The position numbers were made by a program, and so were the translations under genes. DNA of 64,000 bases, from NCBI GenBank assembly GCA_026008535.1, contig BRKX01000007.1, positions 7,897,001 through 7,961,000 on the forward strand. Reading direction: 5' to 3'. This DNA is from Perilla frutescens. Taxonomy: Eukaryota; Streptophyta; Magnoliopsida; Lamiales; Lamiaceae. Every line of letters starts with the position of its first letter. Position 1 is the first letter of the stretch. Shown piece by piece: positions 1-10,848 of this stretch. Under the pieces are notes generated by a model. It was not told the DNA's origin. It was given only the letters and a program-made list of their open reading frames with translations, and did no database searches.

Positions 1-169
1 TTTATTTTACAACCACAAAATTATTTGGAAAGTTAAGTTCTGCAGATTGAGGGTTTAGAATAATTCTCGCCGGTCCCTTGGGAGACGATCCTGCTCGCCG
101 CTGTACTCTGCAGTAAGGGCTTACCGACGGAAGTCGGGACATTTATTTTTGGTGAAAAACGACGCACCA
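1..169 (+). repeat. 3' end of the left LTR of the first TR-GAG unit
   Basis: Bases 1-169 match 5043-5211 with no difference that I can see. 5043-5211 is the end of the complete LTR at 3834-5211. The segment ends in CA at 168-169, five bases before the primer-binding site, so it is the 3' end of a left LTR whose start lies outside the window. Confidence 0.85.
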
Positions 170-174
170 AATTT

Positions 175-196
175 TGGCGCCGTTGCCGGGGATCGG
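175..196 (+). other. Primer-binding site (tRNA-Asp type), unit 1
   Basis: TGGCGCCGTTGCCGGGGA begins at 175, five bases after the LTR's CA. From established knowledge this is the complement of the 3' end of plant tRNA-Asp, the primer used by Athila/Tat-group Ty3-gypsy elements. The same site recurs at 5217 in unit 2. Confidence 0.88.
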
Positions 197-280
197 TTTT
201 TAAGCAGTAATTATTCTTATATTTTCAGTTTGTATTTTTTTTTTCTTTCTTTCTTTATTTTATTTTTTTTCGAGGGAAAC

Positions 281-2077
281 ATGGCTAACAACGGGAATCA
301 AGCTCTCGTAAATGCTCCCGAACCTGAACCTCTCATCAAAGAGCTTGGACGCCATAGAAACAATAGGCCCATTTGCATCGTGTTGCCTACCATTGCAAAC
401 AATTCAGAGATACAACCTGGTTTCATACAGGTTTTGCCAAAGTTTAGTGATTTGCCGGGAGAGAGTGCGCACAAGCACTTGTCTGAATTCGACCTCGTCT
501 GCTCCACTCTGAGGCCACAAGGTTTTACCGTCGATAATCTGAGGTTACTAACCTTTTCTCATACATTGCAGGGAAAAGCGAGAGACTGGCTGTTTGATCT
601 TCCACCTAGGTCGATCACCACTTGGAATGAGTTGGAGGAACAATTTCTACGCAAGTTCTTTCCTGAATCAAGAGCTGCAAACCTGAGGATGGCGATTAGC
701 GGCATCAAACAGAAGCAAAATGAGAGCTTAGCAGACTACTGGGAGAGATTCCAACAGTTGTGCCGTAAATGTCCAGACCACGGTTTCTCCGAATATCAAT
801 TGTTCACTAACTATTTTTACAGTGGTATGTCTACCTTTGACAGGAAAATTGTAGATGCTGCTAGTGGAGGATCCCTCACAAACAAAACTCTGGCCGAGGC
901 AAAACAACTCATAATCGACATGGTTTCTGGCGGCCAGCAGTATGAAGAGGAGGACGATGACCGGTATAGATCTGTGAAGGTGCTTGAGCGAGCTGAGAGC
1001 TCCGGCGTTAATGAGAAGATAGATGCTCTGACTTCTCTAGTTCGAGGTCTAGCTGTGGCGCAAGCTCAAAATATCCGCTGTGGAGTCTGCTCGAAGAATG
1101 GCCATTCCACTGATGCTTGTCCTGCCTTGTACGATCCTCGTACTGAGCAAGCCCACTATGGGTCTGGTGATGCACAATATGATGCCCAAAGATGGAGGAA
1201 TTATGATCCATACTCAGACACATACAATCCAGATTGGATGGACCATCCAAACCTCGACTGGAGACAGCCGCAGGGCAGTCAGTATGCCCATACTGACAAG
1301 CCTGTTCCCAGTATGAGTGAGATTATGAAGTGCCTCGAGCAGAGCAGTGCCTTGGTGAACAATTTGGCACAAAGTCAGAAGGCGTTCCAGCAGGAGACTC
1401 AGGCTGCCCTCGGAAGTATGGGTACACAGATCACTCAGCTTGCCACTCAAATGAACAAAATGCAGATGAATCAAGGCAAACTCCCTTTCCAAACTGAAAT
1501 GAATCCAAGAGCGCATGTGTGCGCTATCACTTTGAGAAGTGCGGAGGAGTTGGATGACGTGGAGGCTAAGAAGGAAAATAACCCGCAGTATGGGCATACT
1601 GCACAGACTGAAAACAAATCAAGTGCAGAAGAAGAACAGCCAACTTCCGAGTCTGCTCCTACTGAGGTAAAATCTGAAACTAAAGTTCCTAACCCTCTGA
1701 TTGCAGCTCCTTTTCCTTTCAGGTTGGTTCGAAATAAGACGGAGGATGATGATAAAGAGATCTTTGAGCTGTTCAAGAAGGTACTCTTTGGTGGGCTGAC
1801 TGAAACCAATGCAATAACAGAAGAAGACGAGGAGATTCGAGACGACATCATGCAGCTGTACACCACCAGTGAATTTTCAACTCGACATCTGACGGGCCGT
1901 ATGCCCTTACCGACCAACTCAAAACTGATGTTACCATCTCATGTGAAGGCCCCTGTGCTGGGGCTGAAAAGGAAAAAAGGAAGGTTGGTCAAGCTTGTAA
2001 AGAAGCATAAAGGTTTGGGGATGGAGATGACCACTTTCGACAGGGGTAGATCGGATATCCCCGAATTTATCTCTTGA
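281..2077 (+). CDS. gag: Retrotransposon Gag protein, unit 1 (598 aa)
   Basis: The product is the structural Gag of a Ty3-gypsy LTR retrotransposon, expected to assemble cytoplasmic particles around element RNA. The open frame extends back to 149, but that stretch is LTR and primer-binding site, so the start is placed at the ATG at 281 (MANNGNQALV). The N-terminal half carries a retrotransposon-gag domain (ARDWLFDLPPRSITTWNELE, FLRKFFP, ESLADYWERFQQLC). A CCHC zinc knuckle follows: C267, C270, H275, C280. The C-terminal part has the PFPFRL..KEIFELFKKV segment that in Athila-type polyproteins precedes protease. Here the frame stops soon after, and no protease, RT, RNase H or integrase follows. 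The two peptides QYAHT and QYGHT are encoded by copies of a short palindromic DNA motif found across the element. The ORF is intact and identical to the copy at 5323-7119. Confidence 0.9.
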   Translation: MANNGNQALVNAPEPEPLIKELGRHRNNRPICIVLPTIANNSEIQPGFIQVLPKFSDLPGESAHKHLSEFDLVCSTLRPQGFTVDNLRLLTFSHTLQGKARDWLFDLPPRSITTWNELEEQFLRKFFPESRAANLRMAISGIKQKQNESLADYWERFQQLCRKCPDHGFSEYQLFTNYFYSGMSTFDRKIVDAASGGSLTNKTLAEAKQLIIDMVSGGQQYEEEDDDRYRSVKVLERAESSGVNEKIDALTSLVRGLAVAQAQNIRCGVCSKNGHSTDACPALYDPRTEQAHYGSGDAQYDAQRWRNYDPYSDTYNPDWMDHPNLDWRQPQGSQYAHTDKPVPSMSEIMKCLEQSSALVNNLAQSQKAFQQETQAALGSMGTQITQLATQMNKMQMNQGKLPFQTEMNPRAHVCAITLRSAEELDDVEAKKENNPQYGHTAQTENKSSAEEEQPTSESAPTEVKSETKVPNPLIAAPFPFRLVRNKTEDDDKEIFELFKKVLFGGLTETNAITEEDEEIRDDIMQLYTTSEFSTRHLTGRMPLPTNSKLMLPSHVKAPVLGLKRKKGRLVKLVKKHKGLGMEMTTFDRGRSDIPEFIS

Positions 2078-3833
2078 CCGTACCTCCCCACGTCGAGCCT
2101 CGGACATTAAATAAGGGCGCTTTTCGGGAGGCAACCCGAGCTTTTCTTGCTTTATTTTATTTTTCTTATTTCATTTAGTTGCTTATTTGTCTTAAAAATA
2201 AAATAAAATTCCTAGTCCAGCTTTTTTATGCAGATTCCTTTTCTAGAGCTGCCGCTATCCTTGCTGAGCTCATGGAGCTATTTAACCATCACCAAGCTGG
2301 AACACTGCACTGGAGTGCCGTCTATATGCCCTTACTGACCGTCTCTCCCCTTGATTGCCAGTTTGCCCTCTCTATCCCTTTGTTTTTATTTTTCTTTCAT
2401 TCATGTTATGTCCTTTTTGTTGGCTCTCTTTCCTACACAGTGAGGACACTGTGTTGTCTAAGTGTGGGGGGGATGAAGTTGTTGTTTTTGTGTCTGGTTC
2501 TTTTCTAAATCGAAAAAAAAAACAAAAACTTTTGTGTTTTGCTTATTTTTGTTGAGTATTGGCTACCTGAGATTGAAATGTACAAGGAGAAAGGATTATA
2601 GCATGGATTGTCTGGGCTTGTTTGATTGATTCTCTTGTGATTGAATTGTGCTAATGCTCGTATGTGTTCTTGGACGATGAAATGTGCAACTTGATCAACT
2701 TTTGATGAGCTTCTTAAACGTGAGATTTGAGCCTATTGAGCATGAACATTATATAGAAAGCTCAATTTCATTCTTTTGCTGAGTGTGTCGGATTTGAATG
2801 CTGAATTTCTGATTTGCCTTGTTGTCATGGTCATACTGCTTGTGAGTTTCCTTTTGCATGAAAATGATAAAGGCATGTAGGATTAACCATTGCTTTGGCC
2901 TGAATAAATTATCCATACCTGACATTATCCCTTAGTGAGCTCATTTGTGCCTGAATCCTTTCTTTCTTGATTAATAGCCACTAAATATTTCAGCCTTAGC
3001 TTGTTTTGGCCTGCTCTTGTCCCTTGAAAGCATGTGAGTTATATTGGATTGTGTTGAGATAAGTTCGACATCTACTTAAAGGTAGTTGATGCTGGAAGAA
3101 AAAAAAAGAGAATATGTAAACTCCTGTCCTATTCCTAGAACAAAAGAAAAAAAAAGAGAAAGAAAAAAAAAAAGAGAAAAAAAAAAAACTGGTTCGTATG
3201 CCCATACTGGACTTGAAACTGGTTCGTATGCCCATACTGGACGTGGAGGAAATAGGGCTGTACCCGATTGAAGTTAAAATTTTGTTGCCCTGTATAGCTT
3301 TGAAGACCAGCACTTAACTTAGAGTTCGTGGGATCTTTGAGAAGTTGCAGCCGAACTTGGTTAATGTGTTTTGATATGCTTACATGCTTTCATCTTATTT
3401 AAGCCACTTATCCAAATTATCCTACCTAAGCACCCTAGCCCCATTACAACCCATTTCAAAGACCTTTTAATTTGTGCATAGTTCTTACTTGCTTGGTAGT
3501 GGTTTTGACATATGGGCAAATCTATGTTTGAAGGCATCAAGTCACGACTTGAGTGAATTTAAATTTATCCTTACCTTCTTTTGAGAGAAATTGAGTGAAC
3601 CTTGGTGAGGCAGGATCGATTTGCACATTTTTGACTTGAATGAAAAACATGTGTTTATTTCATGAAACAAGAGAAGGGTCAGTGGATTGTGGATGGTTGT
3701 GTTGTAATCTCAACTTTGAGTATTTTCAGTTCAAGAAGCCAATGCTTAACTTGTCATTTTCTGAGTTTTATTTAGAGTCTGTCTTTTATTTAGATATGCT
3801 CGAGGACGAGCATTGTCTAAGTGTGGGGGGATT
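2078..3833 (+). mobile_element. Non-coding 3' region of TR-GAG unit 1, with two polypurine tracts
   Basis: No pol genes lie between gag and the LTR. A short hairpin-like block at 2114-2142 (GGGAGGCAACCC) resembles one common downstream of pol in Athila-like elements. A polypurine-type tract AGTGTGGGGGGGAT occurs at 2461-2474, and a second one (TCTAAGTGTGGGGGGAT) abuts the LTR at about 3816-3832. A-rich stretches at 3097-3190 precede two copies of CGTATGCCCATACTGG (3195-3210, 3225-3240). No long ORF has recognisable content. Confidence 0.75.
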
Positions 3834-5211
3834 TGATTGGGTCATTTCTACCTATTTATTTTGGGCCAATTTGATGAGATTATTAGTGTGAATTACCTTG
3901 TAATGACATCTTTTGGAAGAATGTTGTGTTTGAGAGTTTTGCAGGGAATTAACACAAAGTTAGAGAAATTGGCATGCTTTTGGTAGGAAAACAGAAAGAG
4001 CAAGGAAAAGCTGAAGCTGGAAACTCGGGAGGACCAGGCCGTATGGGCATACTGAAGGGAAACCATGCCGTATGGGCATACCGCAGGAAGGACTGGGCCG
4101 AGAACCTGAAAACTGGGTCTGAGCGTGAATTTTATGGGCCTGAACGCGGGATTTACTAAAGCCCATGGGCTGGACGCGGAATTGAGAGTTCCCACCGCCT
4201 TGGAATCTCTATTTTTATCTCTTTCCTTATTAGATTAGGTTTAGGATTCTATTTCCATGATTAAATAATTGTATTTAAGGATATTAACATAGATTAGGAT
4301 TTATCCAATTCATATACAGACGTGAACAGTAACATCAAAAACACTATTCCAGCAGATTTTATTTCATCTTTCTCGTTAGTTTCATCATGTTCTGCTCGTT
4401 ATTATTTTGTAGTTCGAATTCAATTATGAATTCGAGCTAGACTCATTCTTATTCCGGTGAAGATTAACGAAGCCCTGGCGTAATTATACTGTGAGATCTA
4501 ATTGTTCTTTTTATTTTGATTAATTGCATGTATCTGTTATTCTCTGTAATTCGAGTCGTTAATTGTTTCGATATTGCTAGGTAGGTGCACATACTTAGTA
4601 ATTCGGAATTAATTAGTAGCCAATTAAACCGGCCATCCGTAATTGTGGTTTAAGTTTAATTAGTGGTAAAACGGTTCTTCAGAGCCAGGGGAATAACAGT
4701 CTAAATTCAACGGTCCTGTGTCAGAGTCTGTTGGTTTTGAATCGGGTTTCTCTAGTTCTTAATGCTGTCGGCTCATTAAATCTATAGAGTGTCTCTTACG
4801 GTTGTCAGTCGATTAGGGAAATAATTGGTGAAGTGTCTTCCTGATTATCGAGAAACTAAGGAGAAATTAGGTTGCGTCAGTAAGTGTCTTCGGTGGCTAT
4901 AACTGGTTTGCATGAATTAATTGGAATTATCTTTGCATCGAGGATCGGTATGATTAAGTTAGGGTGGAGTTAATTGGAAACCGGAATGCTTTTTATAATC
5001 TGTTAAACCCGTTTTCTCTATTTATTTATTATTTTCGTTCAGTTTATTTTACAACCACAAAATTATTTGGAAAGTTAAGTTCTGCAGATTGAGGGTTTAG
5101 AATAATTCTCGCCGGTCCCTTGGGAGACGATCCTGCTCGCCGCTGTACTCTGCAGTAAGGGCTTACCGACGGAAGTCGGGACATTTATTTTTGGTGAAAA
5201 ACGACGCACCA
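3834..5211 (+). repeat. Complete LTR shared by the two TR-GAG units (1,378 bp)
   Basis: It starts TGATTGGGTC directly after the polypurine tract and ends GCACCA five bases before the second primer-binding site, giving TG...CA termini. It is the right LTR of unit 1 and the left LTR of unit 2. It contains two copies of the element's palindromic motif (GTATGGGCATAC, at about 4041 and 4070). Confidence 0.85.
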
Positions 5212-5216
5212 AATTT

Positions 5217-5238
5217 TGGCGCCGTTGCCGGGGATCGG
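5217..5238 (+). other. Primer-binding site (tRNA-Asp type), unit 2
   Basis: The second occurrence of TGGCGCCGTTGCCGGGGA is exactly 5,042 bases after the first, five bases beyond the LTR end. Confidence 0.88.
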
Positions 5239-5322
5239 TTTTTAAGCAGTAATTATTCTTATATTTTCAGTTTGTATTTTTTTTTTCTTTCTTTCTTTAT
5301 TTTATTTTTTTTCGAGGGAAAC

Positions 5323-7119
5323 ATGGCTAACAACGGGAATCAAGCTCTCGTAAATGCTCCCGAACCTGAACCTCTCATCAAAGAGCTTGGACGCCATAGA
5401 AACAATAGGCCCATTTGCATCGTGTTGCCTACCATTGCAAACAATTCAGAGATACAACCTGGTTTCATACAGGTTTTGCCAAAGTTTAGTGATTTGCCGG
5501 GAGAGAGTGCGCACAAGCACTTGTCTGAATTCGACCTCGTCTGCTCCACTCTGAGGCCACAAGGTTTTACCGTCGATAATCTGAGGTTACTAACCTTTTC
5601 TCATACATTGCAGGGAAAAGCGAGAGACTGGCTGTTTGATCTTCCACCTAGGTCGATCACCACTTGGAATGAGTTGGAGGAACAATTTCTACGCAAGTTC
5701 TTTCCTGAATCAAGAGCTGCAAACCTGAGGATGGCGATTAGCGGCATCAAACAGAAGCAAAATGAGAGCTTAGCAGACTACTGGGAGAGATTCCAACAGT
5801 TGTGCCGTAAATGTCCAGACCACGGTTTCTCCGAATATCAATTGTTCACTAACTATTTTTACAGTGGTATGTCTACCTTTGACAGGAAAATTGTAGATGC
5901 TGCTAGTGGAGGATCCCTCACAAACAAAACTCTGGCCGAGGCAAAACAACTCATAATCGACATGGTTTCTGGCGGCCAGCAGTATGAAGAGGAGGACGAT
6001 GACCGGTATAGATCTGTGAAGGTGCTTGAGCGAGCTGAGAGCTCCGGCGTTAATGAGAAGATAGATGCTCTGACTTCTCTAGTTCGAGGTCTAGCTGTGG
6101 CGCAAGCTCAAAATATCCGCTGTGGAGTCTGCTCGAAGAATGGCCATTCCACTGATGCTTGTCCTGCCTTGTACGATCCTCGTACTGAGCAAGCCCACTA
6201 TGGGTCTGGTGATGCACAATATGATGCCCAAAGATGGAGGAATTATGATCCATACTCAGACACATACAATCCAGATTGGATGGACCATCCAAACCTCGAC
6301 TGGAGACAGCCGCAGGGCAGTCAGTATGCCCATACTGACAAGCCTGTTCCCAGTATGAGTGAGATTATGAAGTGCCTCGAGCAGAGCAGTGCCTTGGTGA
6401 ACAATTTGGCACAAAGTCAGAAGGCGTTCCAGCAGGAGACTCAGGCTGCCCTCGGAAGTATGGGTACACAGATCACTCAGCTTGCCACTCAAATGAACAA
6501 AATGCAGATGAATCAAGGCAAACTCCCTTTCCAAACTGAAATGAATCCAAGAGCGCATGTGTGCGCTATCACTTTGAGAAGTGCGGAGGAGTTGGATGAC
6601 GTGGAGGCTAAGAAGGAAAATAACCCGCAGTATGGGCATACTGCACAGACTGAAAACAAATCAAGTGCAGAAGAAGAACAGCCAACTTCCGAGTCTGCTC
6701 CTACTGAGGTAAAATCTGAAACTAAAGTTCCTAACCCTCTGATTGCAGCTCCTTTTCCTTTCAGGTTGGTTCGAAATAAGACGGAGGATGATGATAAAGA
6801 GATCTTTGAGCTGTTCAAGAAGGTACTCTTTGGTGGGCTGACTGAAACCAATGCAATAACAGAAGAAGACGAGGAGATTCGAGACGACATCATGCAGCTG
6901 TACACCACCAGTGAATTTTCAACTCGACATCTGACGGGCCGTATGCCCTTACCGACCAACTCAAAACTGATGTTACCATCTCATGTGAAGGCCCCTGTGC
7001 TGGGGCTGAAAAGGAAAAAAGGAAGGTTGGTCAAGCTTGTAAAGAAGCATAAAGGTTTGGGGATGGAGATGACCACTTTCGACAGGGGTAGATCGGATAT
7101 CCCCGAATTTATCTCTTGA
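5323..7119 (+). CDS. gag: Retrotransposon Gag protein, unit 2 (598 aa)
   Basis: This is the second copy of the Gag gene, offset by 5,042 bases. Its protein is identical to that of 281-2077, including the CCHC knuckle at C267/C270/H275/C280. The start is the ATG at 5323, because upstream in-frame sequence is LTR and PBS. Identity extends over the flanking non-coding DNA up to 8397, so the duplication is very recent, or the two units are kept alike by recombination, or the assembly repeats one unit. As in unit 1 there is no pol, so mobilisation would need reverse transcriptase and integrase from an autonomous relative. Confidence 0.9.
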   Translation: MANNGNQALVNAPEPEPLIKELGRHRNNRPICIVLPTIANNSEIQPGFIQVLPKFSDLPGESAHKHLSEFDLVCSTLRPQGFTVDNLRLLTFSHTLQGKARDWLFDLPPRSITTWNELEEQFLRKFFPESRAANLRMAISGIKQKQNESLADYWERFQQLCRKCPDHGFSEYQLFTNYFYSGMSTFDRKIVDAASGGSLTNKTLAEAKQLIIDMVSGGQQYEEEDDDRYRSVKVLERAESSGVNEKIDALTSLVRGLAVAQAQNIRCGVCSKNGHSTDACPALYDPRTEQAHYGSGDAQYDAQRWRNYDPYSDTYNPDWMDHPNLDWRQPQGSQYAHTDKPVPSMSEIMKCLEQSSALVNNLAQSQKAFQQETQAALGSMGTQITQLATQMNKMQMNQGKLPFQTEMNPRAHVCAITLRSAEELDDVEAKKENNPQYGHTAQTENKSSAEEEQPTSESAPTEVKSETKVPNPLIAAPFPFRLVRNKTEDDDKEIFELFKKVLFGGLTETNAITEEDEEIRDDIMQLYTTSEFSTRHLTGRMPLPTNSKLMLPSHVKAPVLGLKRKKGRLVKLVKKHKGLGMEMTTFDRGRSDIPEFIS

Positions 7120-8397
7120 CCGTACCTCCCCACGTCGAGCCTCGGACATTAAATAAGGGCGCTTTTCGGGAGGCAACCCGAGCTTTTCTTGCTTTATTTT
7201 ATTTTTCTTATTTCATTTAGTTGCTTATTTGTCTTAAAAATAAAATAAAATTCCTAGTCCAGCTTTTTTATGCAGATTCCTTTTCTAGAGCTGCCGCTAT
7301 CCTTGCTGAGCTCATGGAGCTATTTAACCATCACCAAGCTGGAACACTGCACTGGAGTGCCGTCTATATGCCCTTACTGACCGTCTCTCCCCTTGATTGC
7401 CAGTTTGCCCTCTCTATCCCTTTGTTTTTATTTTTCTTTCATTCATGTTATGTCCTTTTTGTTGGCTCTCTTTCCTACACAGTGAGGACACTGTGTTGTC
7501 TAAGTGTGGGGGGGATGAAGTTGTTGTTTTTGTGTCTGGTTCTTTTCTAAATCGAAAAAAAAAACAAAAACTTTTGTGTTTTGCTTATTTTTGTTGAGTA
7601 TTGGCTACCTGAGATTGAAATGTACAAGGAGAAAGGATTATAGCATGGATTGTCTGGGCTTGTTTGATTGATTCTCTTGTGATTGAATTGTGCTAATGCT
7701 CGTATGTGTTCTTGGACGATGAAATGTGCAACTTGATCAACTTTTGATGAGCTTCTTAAACGTGAGATTTGAGCCTATTGAGCATGAACATTATATAGAA
7801 AGCTCAATTTCATTCTTTTGCTGAGTGTGTCGGATTTGAATGCTGAATTTCTGATTTGCCTTGTTGTCATGGTCATACTGCTTGTGAGTTTCCTTTTGCA
7901 TGAAAATGATAAAGGCATGTAGGATTAACCATTGCTTTGGCCTGAATAAATTATCCATACCTGACATTATCCCTTAGTGAGCTCATTTGTGCCTGAATCC
8001 TTTCTTTCTTGATTAATAGCCACTAAATATTTCAGCCTTAGCTTGTTTTGGCCTGCTCTTGTCCCTTGAAAGCATGTGAGTTATATTGGATTGTGTTGAG
8101 ATAAGTTCGACATCTACTTAAAGGTAGTTGATGCTGGAAGAAAAAAAAAGAGAATATGTAAACTCCTGTCCTATTCCTAGAACAAAAGAAAAAAAAAGAG
8201 AAAGAAAAAAAAAAAGAGAAAAAAAAAAAACTGGTTCGTATGCCCATACTGGACTTGAAACTGGTTCGTATGCCCATACTGGACGTGGAGGAAATAGGGC
8301 TGTACCCGATTGAAGTTAAAATTTTGTTGCCCTGTATAGCTTTGAAGACCAGCACTTAACTTAGAGTTCGTGGGATCTTTGAGAAGTTGCAGCCGAA
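7120..8397 (+). mobile_element. Truncated 3' region of TR-GAG unit 2
   Basis: The sequence follows 2078-3355 base for base, including the first polypurine-like tract (7503-7516) and the A-rich stretch. Identity stops abruptly after 8397. The second polypurine tract and the right LTR expected next are missing and are replaced by the end of a different, minus-strand retrotransposon. Confidence 0.85.
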
Positions 8398-9403
8398 ATA
8401 AATTTCGTCCCGAAATTTCCATATCTTGAGAAGAAGTATCAAAGAACATCCTCAGGGTTCAAAACCTCAATTTTTGTACTTGCAGCCTAGAACCGATATG
8501 GGTCTCTTATTCTTTAGGTTGATTCTCAACCTTTATCTCTCTTTCCGCTTTCTTCTTGGTCAAATACTTCTTTGAAGAGTCTATACTCGGTCTTCTTTTC
8601 CACGCAGATTTATCTTTCCGAAAGCCTAAACGTTCACCACATTTCTCTATCCTTTATGAGAGCTATCACGATACAGCGACTTCAAATAATCTCCCCATGA
8701 TTCGAATGAGCACGCCCTTGGACGGTTGGATTACAAATTCTATCAGGTTCGAACTGTGCTTTATCTCTTTCCTTAAAATGTTGAGATTCGATGTTCATGT
8801 CTTCTTGAAGCGTGCTTGAATCGTATTTCCGATGCAAATTAGTCTTATTTTCCTTGTTATACTCTTCTCTTTTCTTTAAAGTGGTAATCCGACTGTCTGG
8901 CTCCCGCTAGTGATCACCTTCGCTTGTGCATAATAAGAATCGCACGTCTAGACTTTAACTGTAAGCTCGAAAGTTGCTTGTTGACATCCATTGATCATCT
9001 TTAAACGTTACGAACTCGGAAATTACTTTAGAAATGTACTTTCAACTTTGGAGAACACTAACTGATACTGCTTCGGTTCCATTCGTCATTATGGAATACT
9101 ATCATTCGCTCTCCTGACAATATACTTAAATAAATACTTCTATAAGCTCTCTCTTCTATTTGAAGACTCACACTCGAGTTCTATGAGTGAGAGTAAAATA
9201 AATGAAACGCCTCTGAGTGAGAACTTTATCTGATCAACAAAAGCTGGAAGAGAGGTAACACTAGGTTATTTATACCAAAAATATTACCTTTTTAGAGGAT
9301 TTATAACTCGAAGGGTTCTCACATTTTACAAAGATATATGAGAATAACAAAAGAAAATCAACGCTTAAGAGCTGAGAACCGTGCTGAAATATTTTCATAA
9401 AGG

Positions 9404-10848
9404 TGTTGGTTTTGTATACTAGAAGACTTGTCTTTGTATACTTTTCTGATGATATGATGATATGAAATGAAAGTTATTGCAGTCACTGTTTGCATTTAGA
9501 TTATGTTCTATAATTGTTCTATGCAATGTTCCATATACTTACATTGTAGATGATATGGTGTGGGGAGTCACACGGTAAGATCATATCATTAGAACCTTGT
9601 ATTGTATTAAAGAGCTCACGGCTTAGATGGTCCTGAACACACCATCGGTACACCGTAGAATAATCTGATAAGTTACTTTATCTTGACTAACTGATTATTC
9701 TAGTACACTCGTTTGTGTATTGAGGAGGATCATGATAGGATACTATTCTCTGTCTCTGACCCAGTTACTGAGAGAATAAAGATCCACAGAGTTCGGGTTC
9801 TGAACTCATGTGATATTGGCGAGCATATGTGTGCGTTGTTTATTACTTTGATTTATCAATGTGTAAGATCTTTTCATAGATCGAATTCGATATCTTGGGT
9901 AATAACAATGTATACATGATGTCTCGAGTAGTATGCATGAGCATCGTGTCCTGGTGCGCCAGGTTGATGATGTTCTCTTGAGGAAACACAAGTTCATGTT
10001 GAAACCCTGCAGGTGGAATTTATTCCTTACATGGTAAAGCTTGTATGGTACTACTCAAGGTTTTAGATGTTAATTAATTATAGCTGTCAGAGGCTGACAT
10101 AATTAATTAATGAACATTATATCTTAAACACGGGGAATGGCAGGACTAAAGGAGAAAGCATATTCGCAAATATGTATTAAATTGGTAGGTCAGTTTTTCT
10201 TCTTTAGTGGAATAAAAGTAAAACTTAATTTATTTAATTATATCCTAAGTTTATTGGATATTAGATATTAAATAAATTAGTGGGCCAATTTAATATTCTT
10301 CTAGATCCCTGTTGTAGCCCAATATGACTGAAAGTGGACTAGATATAGAACTTGAGATAGAGGCCCAGCCCAGTAGGGCTGGAACATGAAATTTCGCCCC
10401 TCCCTATATATAAGGGGAGGGGGCACGAAATTTTAAGATTATTAATCATAAGAAATCAGCCCCTCTTTGTCTCTCAAAGTTATCCACATATTTCACAATT
10501 CTATCTAGTAGATTTCAGCCCACTCTGAATCTAGATACAGTCCGAGAATACAACAGAAGATCTTGGAGTAGAATTGTTCAGTGGCCGTGTGTGACATAAG
10601 TGGTGCCATTATCATTGTTCATTCAACAGCAAGATTAGATCTATAATCTTGTCCACAGACCGTCTGTCGATTTGTAAGTAGATTCGTTTTCTATGTCTTC
10701 CGCTTTATTAGAATCGAATCTATTCTACATGCTATTTGATTAGACTGTGATAAACATGCATGTTACATAAAATTATGATTTGCATGAACATGGATTAATG
10801 AACAACCAAATAGATCCTGCAGAGGTTTAATTCGAAAAAACCCCAACA
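9404..10848 (+). mobile_element. Solo LTR, 1,445 bp, with 5 bp target-site duplication
   Basis: It begins TGTTGG and ends CCAACA, and is flanked by AAAGG at 9399-9403 and 10849-10853. A TATA-like box (CTATATATAAGG) lies at about 10404-10415. There is no internal region or second LTR, so it is a solo LTR left by LTR-LTR recombination. It interrupts the minus-strand element around it and is therefore younger. Orientation is taken from the TATA box. Confidence 0.88.

Noticed and set aside
149..280. Upstream extension of gag through the primer-binding site
   Set aside because: It starts at a non-ATG codon and covers LTR and PBS sequence; the ATG at 281 is the first suitable start.
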